Of a stretch of DNA of 64,000 nt, positions 16,753 to 24,483 are shown one piece after another. The stretch covers positions 269,254 through 333,253 of the forward strand of contig CAWBSR010000001.1 of the NCBI GenBank assembly GCA_963791545.1. The letters are read 5' to 3'. Positions within the stretch are counted from its first letter, which is position 1; each line of letters opens with the position of its first letter. A program made the translations under genes and the position numbers. Origin of the DNA: JALYXV01 sp963791545. Its GTDB lineage: Bacteria > Actinomycetota > Acidimicrobiia > Acidimicrobiales > Palsa-688. The notes below the pieces were generated by a model, which did not search any database, had not been told where the DNA came from, and was given only the letters and a program-made list of their open reading frames with translations.

Positions 16753-18171
16753 GGAAAGGCGGGTTGGCGGTGTGACTGACTTGTTTGTTTTCGGTCGGCT
16801 ATTTGTTGGTGCCACACCCCTCCGTCTGGCGTCAAGGCCGCTTCGCGTCCCTGCGGGACGGCCCTGCGGGCCGGCCTTGACCCCAGCTGCGGGGTGCGGC
16901 GGTGGGCAGGTAGGAAGCGACGCTGGGGCGTCGCTTCGGTTCGAAACGCGGGCCTGATCGTGGGGCAGGGTGAGGGTGACGCCGCCGATGCAGAGGTAGA
17001 TCATGGCGGCCAGGGAGTCGACGCTGCGGTAGCCGTAGCCGCGGCGTTGGATGAGCCGGATGCGGCTGTTGATGCCCTCGAGGCGGGCGTTGGACAAGTC
17101 GAGCTCGACCGCGGCCACGATGGGCTCGAAGTTGTGGCGGACCTGGCGGGCCAGGTTGACGAACGCGGGGATGCGGCTACGCAACGCCGAGGTGATCCAC
17201 CGTTTCAGGTAGAGCCGGGCGTCGGCGGGCGGCACGTGGCGGTAGAGGGCCCGAAGTCGTTCCTTCAGGTCCCAGGCCCGCCACAGCCGATAGCGGTCCC
17301 GGCGCAAGGATTTGACCAGGGCCTGCTGGTCGCCGGTGAGTTTCTCGCCCGCCCCTCGCAGCGCGTAGCGGGTGGCCCGCCACGCCTTGTCGCCCACGCC
17401 GGAGGCGTGGTCGCGTCCGGTGCTCTTGTACACCGAGTCCAGGGCCCGGTTGGTCATCTGGATCACGTGGAAGGGGTCGAAACAGATGGTGGCGTTGGGG
17501 ATTCTGCGTTTGGCGGCGTCGCGGTAGATGGTGCCCAGGTCCATGGAGATGGCCTCGATAGCCGAGCTGCGCTCGGCTCCCAGCTCGTCGAAGAACGACT
17601 CCAAGGCGGCACCGCGTTTGCCTTTGGCGACCCACACCACCCTCGCCTTGTCGTGGTCGGCCACGATCGTCAGGTACTGGTGGCCGCCGCGGTAGGAGAT
17701 CTCGTCGACGCCGATGCGCACCAGGCCGTCCAGGCGGGCGCGGTCGAGCTTTTCGGCGGTCACCCGCCGGGCGATGGCCTGGACCGCTTCCCACGAGCAG
17801 CGCAGCAACGACGCCACCGTAGTCATGTCCGTTCGTTGCACCAGCCACGCCACCATGTCCTCGAAATCGGTGCTGTGACGGGCGCCGGGCCGGGCCCAGG
17901 GGACCACCTGGGTGCGGACCTTGCCGCAGCCCCGGCAATCGATGCGGGCCACCTCCGCCTCCAACCACACCCGGGTCCCCCCCATGTCCAGATGCCGCCA
18001 GCGGCGCCGGGAACGGTCATAGCGAGCCCGGGCCCAGGACCCGCACGGGCAGCACAGCCGCCCCGAACGGGCCCGCAAACCCACCACCACCCCCTCGGCG
18101 GTGAAGCTCACCGATTCCACGTTGGCGCCGGGCAGACGCAATATCCGATTGAATGCCGTAGTGACGCGCAC
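16735..18171 (-). CDS. ISL3-family transposase
   Basis: 478 residues from ATG 18171. The N-terminal zinc-binding region has CCPCGS and DCRGCGK. The DDE domain shows D in RIGVDEISYRG, D in ATICFDPFHVIQM and E in SNARLEGINSRIRLIQRRGYGY, the usual ISL3 signature. The last 65-70 residues (after about YLCIGGVTLTLP) are low-complexity, rich in Pro/Arg, and unlike the family. They are translated from a GC-rich hairpin (arms 16831-16840 and 16872-16881) and the left inverted repeat, so the natural stop was probably lost or the tail is a harmless extension. All catalytic residues are present, so it may be active. Confidence 0.93.
   Translation of the reverse strand: MRVTTAFNRILRLPGANVESVSFTAEGVVVGLRARSGRLCCPCGSWARARYDRSRRRWRHLDMGGTRVWLEAEVARIDCRGCGKVRTQVVPWARPGARHSTDFEDMVAWLVQRTDMTTVASLLRCSWEAVQAIARRVTAEKLDRARLDGLVRIGVDEISYRGGHQYLTIVADHDKARVVWVAKGKRGAALESFFDELGAERSSAIEAISMDLGTIYRDAAKRRIPNATICFDPFHVIQMTNRALDSVYKSTGRDHASGVGDKAWRATRYALRGAGEKLTGDQQALVKSLRRDRYRLWRAWDLKERLRALYRHVPPADARLYLKRWITSALRSRIPAFVNLARQVRHNFEPIVAAVELDLSNARLEGINSRIRLIQRRGYGYRSVDSLAAMIYLCIGGVTLTLPHDQARVSNRSDAPASLPTCPPPHPAAGVKAGPQGRPAGTRSGLDARRRGVAPTNSRPKTNKSVTPPTRLSRPQKP
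16831..16881 (-). terminator. Hairpin near the end of the transposase gene
   Basis: GTCAAGGCCG (16831-16840) is the exact complement of CGGCCTTGAC (16872-16881), with further pairing possible in the GC-rich loop (CCCTGCGGGACGGCCCTGCGGG). It lies just inside the IS end and before the transposase stop, where IS elements often carry a terminator that insulates the transposase. No T-run is present. Confidence 0.35.
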
Positions 18172-18308
18172 GAGCGCCGCCTTTCAGTCCGGTTGTCTTG
18201 GCAGACCCCGAACCTAAGGCGTCCCCGCTCGTGCGCGTCTCTTCGTGCCCTCCCCCGACCCCGAAACCCTTGCCAGGCAACGCCATGCCAACCCCGCACG
18301 CCCAAAAC

Positions 18309-18353
18309 CGCCCACAGAAACCCGAGTAGGGGAACGTATGTTCGAGACTAGAT
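18309..18353 (-). repeat. Right inverted repeat of the ISL3 element
   Basis: Reverse complement reads ATCTAGTCTCGAAC... to ...TTTCTGTGGGCG and pairs with 16708-16752. It contains GGGGAACGTATG, which provides a ribosome-binding-like GGGGAA and the ATG (18338) of the adjacent zinc-ribbon frame. Confidence 0.88.
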
Positions 18354-18508
18354 GTTTGGATTGCCCGGGCCCGGTGTCGTTCGCGGAGCGACCCGGCGAC
18401 GCCACCTGCCCATACTGCGGGCTGCGTCTCTACCTCACTGCGGATGGCCAGTTGGGACGCTACGTGCCTGACGATTGGCGCCCCGGGGGCATCCAAGGTT
18501 CCCGATAG
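18338..18508 (+). CDS. Small zinc-ribbon protein starting inside the IS end
   Basis: 56 residues from ATG 18338. Two CxxC pairs (CLDC at 6-9, CPYC at 24-27) form a zinc-ribbon; the rest is RLYLTADGQLGRYVPDDW. The first five codons and the start codon lie in the right inverted repeat of the ISL3 element; the cysteines are outside it. The original start was therefore probably replaced or removed by the insertion, and the element now supplies translation signals. The frame continues upstream within the IS to 18245, but that has no independent support. Function unknown; the following gene also has an N-terminal cysteine cluster. Confidence 0.5.
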   Translation: MFETRCLDCPGPVSFAERPGDATCPYCGLRLYLTADGQLGRYVPDDWRPGGIQGSR

Positions 18509-18561
18509 GGGCCGGGGCGGTGGACGGTTGCGCAGGACCCCTGCGGGTACACTCCCCCGCA

Positions 18562-19422
18562 ATGGGTTGGTGCCACGCATTCGGTCCGCAGATCCGTGAG
18601 GGTTGCGACCACGCCATGGTGGCGGGTCGTGAGTCCTGCACCTGTGCCGAGTGCGGAGCCGAATGCCGAGGGCTTTTCCCCGGCTGTGGCAGCGTGTGGG
18701 CCGCGGGCCCGAGAAAGGTGAAACTCACCCGTCCGCCTGTAAACCGGCCGACCCCGAACGCTCTGCCGACAAACCAGCCGGCGCCGGAGTCCCGAAACCG
18801 CCTTCCGGTACTCGCGTCGGCACCCGGGCCTGCTAACGGTTCAACCGGTCAGCCGGACGATAATTCCGACATACGGGCCATGCGGATCGACATGCAGCTC
18901 CTGATGTGGAAGATCGACCAACTCCAGAAGGCGACCGAGCCGGGAGAGCGGCTGGTGCAAGCCGCCGAGCAGATCGGCACCGTCGCCGCGGGACTACCCG
19001 AGCAGTTGAACGAAGCGGTCTCACACGCCTTGGAAGCGCAGCGCCGGGCAATGTCCAAGGTGTTCGCGGAGATGCAGCGCAAGATCGTCGCCGACATCGG
19101 TCAGCTGTCGCTGGAGCTGAAACAGGAGTCGGAGCTGAAACAGGAGTCGGAGCTGAAACAGGAGTCGGAGCTGAAGCAGGAGTCGGAGCTGAGGGAGGAG
19201 CCGGACCGACTCCAAGCCGTTTCGTTGGATGCCATCGATGCCCGCTTCCAGTGGTTGGTCGAGGCGGTGTCCGATCGGTTCGTCACGCTCGGCAACGAGC
19301 TGACCCGAATCGAGCGCCTCTGGGCCGACGGGCAGAGTCGGGGAAACGGTGCCGTGAACGGCACCAATGGGAGTCACGCAACCCAGGTCACGGCCCAGCC
19401 GGACCATAAAGCGAGCGCGTGA
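18562..19422 (+). CDS. Zinc-cluster and coiled-coil protein with ELKQES repeats
   Basis: 286 residues from ATG 18562; an upstream in-frame start at 18475 overlaps the previous gene and is less likely. Region 1 (residues 1-50) is Cys-rich: WCHAFG, EGCDHAM, CTCAECGAEC, FPGCGS, suggesting a zinc-binding module. Region 2 (55-95) is a Pro/Asn-rich linker. Region 3 (about 100-255) is helical and highly charged, predicted coiled coil, and includes four exact six-residue units ELKQES plus a degenerate fifth. The C-terminus is a Gly/Asn-rich tail. No membrane segment. No family recognised; the architecture suggests a scaffold or oligomerising protein. It precedes the polysaccharide genes. Confidence 0.65.
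   Translation: MGWCHAFGPQIREGCDHAMVAGRESCTCAECGAECRGLFPGCGSVWAAGPRKVKLTRPPVNRPTPNALPTNQPAPESRNRLPVLASAPGPANGSTGQPDDNSDIRAMRIDMQLLMWKIDQLQKATEPGERLVQAAEQIGTVAAGLPEQLNEAVSHALEAQRRAMSKVFAEMQRKIVADIGQLSLELKQESELKQESELKQESELKQESELREEPDRLQAVSLDAIDARFQWLVEAVSDRFVTLGNELTRIERLWADGQSRGNGAVNGTNGSHATQVTAQPDHKASA
19114..19200 (+). repeat. In-frame 18-bp tandem repeats encoding ELKQES
   Basis: Unit GAGCTGAAACAGGAGTCG is repeated at 19114, 19132 and 19150 exactly, at 19168 with one synonymous change (AAA to AAG), and at 19186 as a partial, diverged copy. The near-identity at DNA level indicates recent slippage expansion within the coiled-coil gene, so copy number may vary among strains. Confidence 0.95.
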
Positions 19423-19431
19423 GTTCGAGTT

Positions 19432-19593
19432 GTGCATCGGCACCGCTGGGTCTACGTCATGATCGTCGTCGTCGGTGCAATCCTGGCCCTCGGCATTGCC
19501 GGTGTCCCATCCACGCGCCACGACACACCCGTTCGCGTGGTGAGCACCACCACCACATCCGTAACCCCTGGCACTACCGTCGGGAGCGGTTAA
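19432..19593 (+). CDS. Small single-pass membrane protein
   Basis: 53 residues from GTG 19432, nine bases after the preceding stop. A basic N-terminus (MHRHRW) is followed by one strong helix, VYVMIVVVGAILALGIAGV, then a Ser/Thr-rich tail (RVVSTTTTSVTPGTTVGSG) predicted outside the cell. No family recognised. It sits directly between the coiled-coil gene and the priming glycosyltransferase gene with short gaps, so it is probably co-transcribed. Confidence 0.45.
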   Translation: MHRHRWVYVMIVVVGAILALGIAGVPSTRHDTPVRVVSTTTTSVTPGTTVGSG

Positions 19594-19627
19594 GCCGGGC
19601 CCCGCGGCTTGGCGGCGGTCGCACCTG

Positions 19628-20644
19628 ATGAAGACGTTGCCCGATGGGGCGCTGGCGTTTGCCGTGTCCTTGGCCTCGGCGCCGCTCGTCCTGTGGGTAT
19701 TGCGCCGGGTGAGGATGCTGGACCTGCCCACCGCTCGTTCCCTACATCAGGCCGCTACCCCCCGTAGCGGGGGCGTGGCGCCTGCCTTGGGCTGTGGCCT
19801 GGCCGCCGCCCTGGCATCGGAGTTCTCGGGCGACGGCCGCGCCGCCTTGCTCGTGGTCTCGGTTTCCTTGGGACTGATTGGGCTGGACGACGACCGGCAT
19901 GCCCGCCCGGCCGTTCTCCGACTACTGGGACAGACAGTCGTGGCATCGGTCGCCCTGATCTGGCTGCTTCCGGGTGTCGATGGCAGGGTCCTGGTCGTAT
20001 TGGCGACCGCCGGAGCCATGGTCGCGTGGCTGGTCGGCTACATCAATGTCTTCAATTTCATGGACGGCATCAACGGCCTGGCGGCCACCCAGGCCGTGGT
20101 CGCCGGCGGGTACTGGTGGCTTCTCGGGCGCCGAGAGCACGTGGCTCCGCTGGCGGCAGCAGGACTGATCGTGGCCGCCGCGGCGGCGGCCTTCCTCCCC
20201 TTCAACGCCCCCCGAGCCAGGATGTTCCTCGGCGACGTAGGTAGCTATTTCCTGGGCGGGTGGCTGGCAGTAGCCGCGTTGCTGGGCGTCCGGGCCGGGC
20301 TCGCCCCCGAGGCGGTCATCGCACCTTTAGCCTTGTTCGTGGCCGATGCCGGAGTCACCTTGATCCGGCGGGCGGAACACCGCAAGCCGATATTGCAACC
20401 CCACCGGGAGCACACCTATCAGAAGCTGGTAGCGGCGGGCTGGTCCCACGGACGCACCACCCTGACGATGGGACTTATCATGGTCGCGATCAGCGCCTGC
20501 GGGACGCTCAGCCTGACCGGAAGTCCCGGCCTGCGAATAATCGGCGACGGAGCTGCGGTGGTCCTCCTGTCCGGCTACCTCGTGCTCCCGGACCGACTTT
20601 CGACGACCACCCTGTCAGGTTCGGGGGCGCCCCTCACTTCGTGA
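19628..20644 (+). CDS. WecA/MraY-like polyprenyl-phosphate sugar-1-phosphate transferase
   Basis: 338 residues with about ten membrane helices. The family transfers a sugar-1-phosphate from a UDP-sugar to undecaprenyl- or decaprenyl-phosphate, the first step of lipid-linked glycan synthesis. Motifs: PRSGGVAPALG near the N-terminus, GLDDDRHARP (Asp pair), NVFNFMDGINGLA (catalytic Asp region), MFLGDVGSYFLGG and the cytoplasmic HREHTYQKL loop that helps choose the substrate. It begins the polysaccharide block, and its stop overlaps a possible GTG start of the Wzz/BY-kinase gene. It could also serve teichoic-acid or arabinogalactan-like synthesis. Confidence 0.9.
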   Translation: MKTLPDGALAFAVSLASAPLVLWVLRRVRMLDLPTARSLHQAATPRSGGVAPALGCGLAAALASEFSGDGRAALLVVSVSLGLIGLDDDRHARPAVLRLLGQTVVASVALIWLLPGVDGRVLVVLATAGAMVAWLVGYINVFNFMDGINGLAATQAVVAGGYWWLLGRREHVAPLAAAGLIVAAAAAAFLPFNAPRARMFLGDVGSYFLGGWLAVAALLGVRAGLAPEAVIAPLALFVADAGVTLIRRAEHRKPILQPHREHTYQKLVAAGWSHGRTTLTMGLIMVAISACGTLSLTGSPGLRIIGDGAAVVLLSGYLVLPDRLSTTTLSGSGAPLTS

Positions 20645-20697
20645 TCGCCGGCGGGATGGAGCCCGGGGCGGGAGCGGCCACCTGTAACGTCAACAGA

Positions 20698-22362
20698 GTG
20701 CAAGTTCCGAGTTCGTCCCTCCTGGGGTTTCGCGACTATCTCCGGGTTCTCTCGCGGCGGCGCACCACCGTCATCTTCGCGGTCCTTGTCGTCGCCGTCA
20801 TCGCCCTCACCTCGGCCCTGGTGCAGACACCGAAGTACGCCAGCACCGCTTCGATCCTGATCAAACCGTCCAATAGCAGCAACGTGCTCAACCCGAACGC
20901 GGCCGCGATAGCCGGCGATCCCACGCGGGAGCTGCAGACTGAAATCCAGGTCATCAACAGTCAGCCGGTAAAGACCGCGGTGCAATCGCAGTTGGGCTCG
21001 ACCCCCAAAGTCGTCGTGGTGGCCCATGGCCAGGCCAACGTGATCGACATCACGGCCCACAGCACCGACCCGCCCAGCGCGGCCGCCATCGCCAACACCT
21101 TCGCCGGTTCCTTCATCAAGTACCGGCAGACCCAGGACCTCAACGCGGCCTTGGCCGCCGAGTCACAACTCCAGGTCCGAATCGACGACCTCCAACGGCA
21201 GATGGACCGGCTCAATGTTCAAATCAAGGCGGCTGACCCCAAATCGCTGGCGCAGGTCAACGCGACGCTGGGCCCCCAGGTCGACAACCTCCTCCAGCAA
21301 CAAGGCACCTTCAAGCAGCAGCTGAGCCAGATCCAGGTTCAGGCAGCCCTGGGCTCCGGGGGCGCCGAACTCGAGAGCCCGGCGACCATCCCCGACTCAC
21401 CGGTCTCACCCCGGCCGGCCAGGGATCTGATCCTGGCGATCCTGGCGGGGCTCATGCTCGGCGTCGGAGCCGCCTTCGCCTTGGAGTACTTCGACGACTC
21501 GATTAAATCCCGCGAAGACCTAGACCGAGCGGTGGCGGGAACGCCCAACGTAGGGCTGATCCCTCACGTACCGGGCTGGAAGGACCGGACAGAGCCGGTT
21601 GTCGTCACCCTCACCGACCCGACCTCCCCCGCCGCCGAAGCCTACCGGTCCCTGCGGACGTCGATTCAGTTCGCAGCCCTCGACCGACCCCTGCGGACCA
21701 TTCTGGTGACCAGCCCATCGGCTGGAGAAGGCAAGTCCACCTTGTTGTCGAACCTCGGGGTCGCTCTGGCGCAGGTCGGACAGCGGGTCATCATCACCTG
21801 TTGCGACCTGCGTCGGCCCCGCCTGCACGAGTTCTTCGGGCTCGACAACTCGGTCGGATTCACCTCAGTGGTGCTCGGGGAACTGCCGGCGTTCGCCGCT
21901 CTTCAAAGGGTCAAAGGACAGCCAAATATCCGCATCCTGGCATCAGGTCCCCTTCCCGCTAATCCGTCGGAGCTGCTCTCGACCGAGCGGGCGGTCGAGG
22001 TTCTGGCGGCGCTGACGGGCGAGGCGGACATCGTTCTCATCGATTCTCCGCCCATTCTGCCGGTGACCGATGCCGCCGTCCTCACCCGCATGGTTGACGG
22101 CACCTTGTTGGTGGTAACTGCCGGCTCAACCACACGAAAGCAGGTCACCCAAGCCCTACAGGTGCTGGCGCAGGTCGACGCCCCGCTGATCGGCACAGTG
22201 CTCAACGACTTCAGTGCAGAAGCTTCTTACGGCTATGTGTACCGGCCCTACCACACCGTCGCGGCGCCACCGAACCCCAACCAACCGCTTCCTCCCCGAG
22301 TCCAGCAGAACGGATCGGGGCCGGTGACGACAAGTTCGAGGCGCAGAGCCACCAGGCAGTAG
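20698..22362 (+). CDS. Polysaccharide co-polymerase / tyrosine autokinase (Wzz-BY-kinase)
   Basis: 554 residues from GTG 20698 (GTG 20641 and ATG 20656 are in-frame alternatives; 20698 gives the usual short N-terminus before LLGFRDYLRVLSRRR). Membrane helices at about 22-40 and 242-262 flank an extracellular Wzz domain with coiled-coil. The cytoplasmic kinase has SPSAGEGKST (Walker A), ITCCDLRRPRLHEFFG (Walker A', where DxDLRRP is usual) and DIVLIDSPPILPVTDA (Walker B). The C-terminal tail carries a small tyrosine cluster, SYGYVYRPYHT, for autophosphorylation. It should control chain length and export of the capsule/EPS made by this locus. Confidence 0.92.
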   Translation: MQVPSSSLLGFRDYLRVLSRRRTTVIFAVLVVAVIALTSALVQTPKYASTASILIKPSNSSNVLNPNAAAIAGDPTRELQTEIQVINSQPVKTAVQSQLGSTPKVVVVAHGQANVIDITAHSTDPPSAAAIANTFAGSFIKYRQTQDLNAALAAESQLQVRIDDLQRQMDRLNVQIKAADPKSLAQVNATLGPQVDNLLQQQGTFKQQLSQIQVQAALGSGGAELESPATIPDSPVSPRPARDLILAILAGLMLGVGAAFALEYFDDSIKSREDLDRAVAGTPNVGLIPHVPGWKDRTEPVVVTLTDPTSPAAEAYRSLRTSIQFAALDRPLRTILVTSPSAGEGKSTLLSNLGVALAQVGQRVIITCCDLRRPRLHEFFGLDNSVGFTSVVLGELPAFAALQRVKGQPNIRILASGPLPANPSELLSTERAVEVLAALTGEADIVLIDSPPILPVTDAAVLTRMVDGTLLVVTAGSTTRKQVTQALQVLAQVDAPLIGTVLNDFSAEASYGYVYRPYHTVAAPPNPNQPLPPRVQQNGSGPVTTSSRRRATRQ

Positions 22363-22418
22363 CGCCTGGCATCAGCCGTCGCCCAACTCGCCGCCCACAT
22401 TCCGTTCCACCGGTGGCG

Positions 22419-24284
22419 CTACCGGTGCAGGTCCCAGCTGAGGTTAAGCGTGCGATCCCAGACGCCGGCCCAGGTCGCCTTGCCTCCGACTGTCCAGCCC
22501 GGGGCCTGGACGGTGACGCTCAACGCTGAGGGGTGCAGGCGGGGCTGCGGTACGAAGCGCAGGTCCAGTCTGCCGTCACGGACTGCGTTGGGAATGACCG
22601 TGATGAATACCGCCTGTTTTGTCTCGCCGGCGTAGATCCGATCGAGCACCGTGTTGCTTAGTCGTAGCCCGGACTCAGCAACCGACGTCGGTTGATCCGA
22701 ACCCGAGGGTCCCCACAGCAGACACCAAGCCCAGTACTCGCCGGGCTGGGTCGTGCCGTAGCCGTCCGGGCCCAACTGATACGACGGCGCAGCGCCGGGC
22801 GGAGCCCCGTTGTGGACGATGATGGTGGTACGCACGATGGCGGCCCCGCTGGCCGTGATCGTCACTGTCTGCTCCGCTGCCGTTCGCACGTAGTAGTCGA
22901 CTTTGGTGGCATTGCGGTTTTCGATGGCCATGTGAAAGGTCCGGTCGGCATTGGTGGTGCCGGGACCGCCGCCCAGGCCGACACGCTCCAGGATGCTCTC
23001 CTCGGCGGCGACATCGCTCCACACCCGCATATGGCCACCCGCCGCCGAGTTGGCCAGCTGCTGGGCCAGGGGCAACGGATCGAACGATCCCTGAGACAGC
23101 CGGTTGACCACCTCCGTCACTACCTCGGACAACAATTCCTTGCGCACTGTCTGCTGGTTGGGAGGGAACGAGTTGTACAGGTCATGAAGGATCACCGTGC
23201 CCGCGTTCTCGGCCGTGATCTGCTGATTGACATCGGGCACCGTCACCGGCCCCACCACGCTCAACAACGACGACAGAGCCGGGACGTCGAGCGCGATGAC
23301 GCCGTCGATGTTCCCGCCGGTGGCCTGGTGGTACATGTCCTGCATGGCCTTGGCGCTGAAGTTGAAATCGGCGGTGGCGTTCACCGACTGCCACGTTTGG
23401 GTCGGAAAGATGCTGCCGAACACCGAAGCCGTCCCGGCCGGGATGACCGTTGGGGCGGGGCTCTTCAGCAGCAGGGTCTTACTGACTCCTTTGCCTGGGA
23501 TCTGGATAGGGGTCAGAATCGACCCGTGGTCGGTCACCTGCACGTGGCCGTTGTCGACGGTGAGCAGGGCGTAGGACAAGATGGCGCCCTGATCACGCAT
23601 CTCGGCGTCGTTCTCCAGAGCGACGAAGTAGTGGCGGACCCCTCCGGCACCGAGTAGTTGCTGGCCCACGCGGACCGCGTCGGCGTCATTGAGCAACCGT
23701 TTGCTGGTCGTGGCGGCCAGGGCGTTGAACTGGCGCCGGGCCCGCCCTAGCGGACCCAGCAAACCTCGGCGGGGACGGTCGAGCCGGGCGAAAGTGGATC
23801 CCGCGTTCCGCAAGTCGTTCTCGAAGATGGCCAGCGATCCGACCGGGATCCGGGCGCCATTCACCTTCCCCTGGGCCACCAGCCGGTCGGCCTCAGCCAC
23901 GAGGTCATGTCCGGTGGTCACCGCAGTCCTGGAGTCGTCGACCAGCCGCAGCAGCCCCGAGCGCTGGCCCGAAAGGACCGGTATGAAACGGGCCAGCTTC
24001 AACGGGAAGGAACTGTCGACGATGCGGCGGGCTACCCCGACCTCGTCGACCGCGAACGCCAGCTGCTGGGTTGTCGTAGCCCGACCGTCCGCGGTGTTCA
24101 GGACGGCGGGATGACCGACGATCTGATCGAGGGTGCCCTTGGCGGACACCAGGCGGTTCCGGGCCGACACGAGGTCCCGGAACCCGGCCCCGGCCAGAAT
24201 GAGGGCGATAACAAAGATGCCCCCCGCGACCAGCCAGATCATCCTTCGGCGGGCCCGCCGGCGGCGGCGGGAACGGCCCGGCAC
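22419..24284 (-). CDS. DUF4012 membrane-anchored exported protein
   Basis: 621 residues from ATG 24284. A highly basic N-terminus (RRRRRARRR) precedes one helix, MIWLVAGGIFVIALILAGAG, after which about 580 residues are extracytoplasmic. The central part has YFVALENDAEMRDQGAILSY, typical of the DUF4012 family, which is found in actinobacterial exopolysaccharide loci. No catalytic residues are known. It is convergent with the Wzz/BY-kinase gene and divergent from the epimerase gene, so it is transcribed apart from both. LytR-CpsA-Psr-like functions have been suggested for similar neighbourhoods, but nothing in this sequence proves it. Confidence 0.85.
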   Translation of the reverse strand: MPGRSRRRRRARRRMIWLVAGGIFVIALILAGAGFRDLVSARNRLVSAKGTLDQIVGHPAVLNTADGRATTTQQLAFAVDEVGVARRIVDSSFPLKLARFIPVLSGQRSGLLRLVDDSRTAVTTGHDLVAEADRLVAQGKVNGARIPVGSLAIFENDLRNAGSTFARLDRPRRGLLGPLGRARRQFNALAATTSKRLLNDADAVRVGQQLLGAGGVRHYFVALENDAEMRDQGAILSYALLTVDNGHVQVTDHGSILTPIQIPGKGVSKTLLLKSPAPTVIPAGTASVFGSIFPTQTWQSVNATADFNFSAKAMQDMYHQATGGNIDGVIALDVPALSSLLSVVGPVTVPDVNQQITAENAGTVILHDLYNSFPPNQQTVRKELLSEVVTEVVNRLSQGSFDPLPLAQQLANSAAGGHMRVWSDVAAEESILERVGLGGGPGTTNADRTFHMAIENRNATKVDYYVRTAAEQTVTITASGAAIVRTTIIVHNGAPPGAAPSYQLGPDGYGTTQPGEYWAWCLLWGPSGSDQPTSVAESGLRLSNTVLDRIYAGETKQAVFITVIPNAVRDGRLDLRFVPQPRLHPSALSVTVQAPGWTVGGKATWAGVWDRTLNLSWDLHR

Positions 24285-24483
24285 GCTTAGAAGGCGGGAC
24301 TGTTCGGGGTGGTCACGATCAGGTCAGTGTAGGATAACGCTCGAGGCGGGGACCTAGCACCCCGGTTGGCCGCCTGAGACCAGCCATGCGGGGAGCAGTC
24401 CACTAAGGTGAGTGCGCTGTGCCTGCACGCTCTGGCCGATTTGCCCACTTGCCTTGGCGGGCGTCCGGCGCGCAGGCAGCGAA

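Larger units (their letters stand above)
16708..18353. mobile_element. ISL3-family insertion sequence, 1646 bp
   Basis: The element is bounded by imperfect inverted repeats (16708-16752 and 18309-18353) and contains a single transposase gene on the minus strand. Both ends read ATCTAGTCTCGAAC inward. I could not find an 8-bp target duplication: the flanks read TGAGAGGG on the left and GTTTGGAT on the right. Either the exact ends are a few bases inside the stated limits (a shared CTAG lies at each border) or a flank has changed since insertion. The element sits between an intact gene and a small zinc-ribbon gene. Confidence 0.88.

Noticed and set aside
16700..18362. Target-site duplication of the ISL3 element
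   Set aside because: The flanks TGAGAGGG and GTTTGGAT do not match. Only a palindromic CTAG is shared at both borders, which belongs to the repeats themselves.
19114..19200. CRISPR-like repeat array
   Set aside because: Units are directly abutting 18-mers with no spacers and lie in frame inside a coding region.
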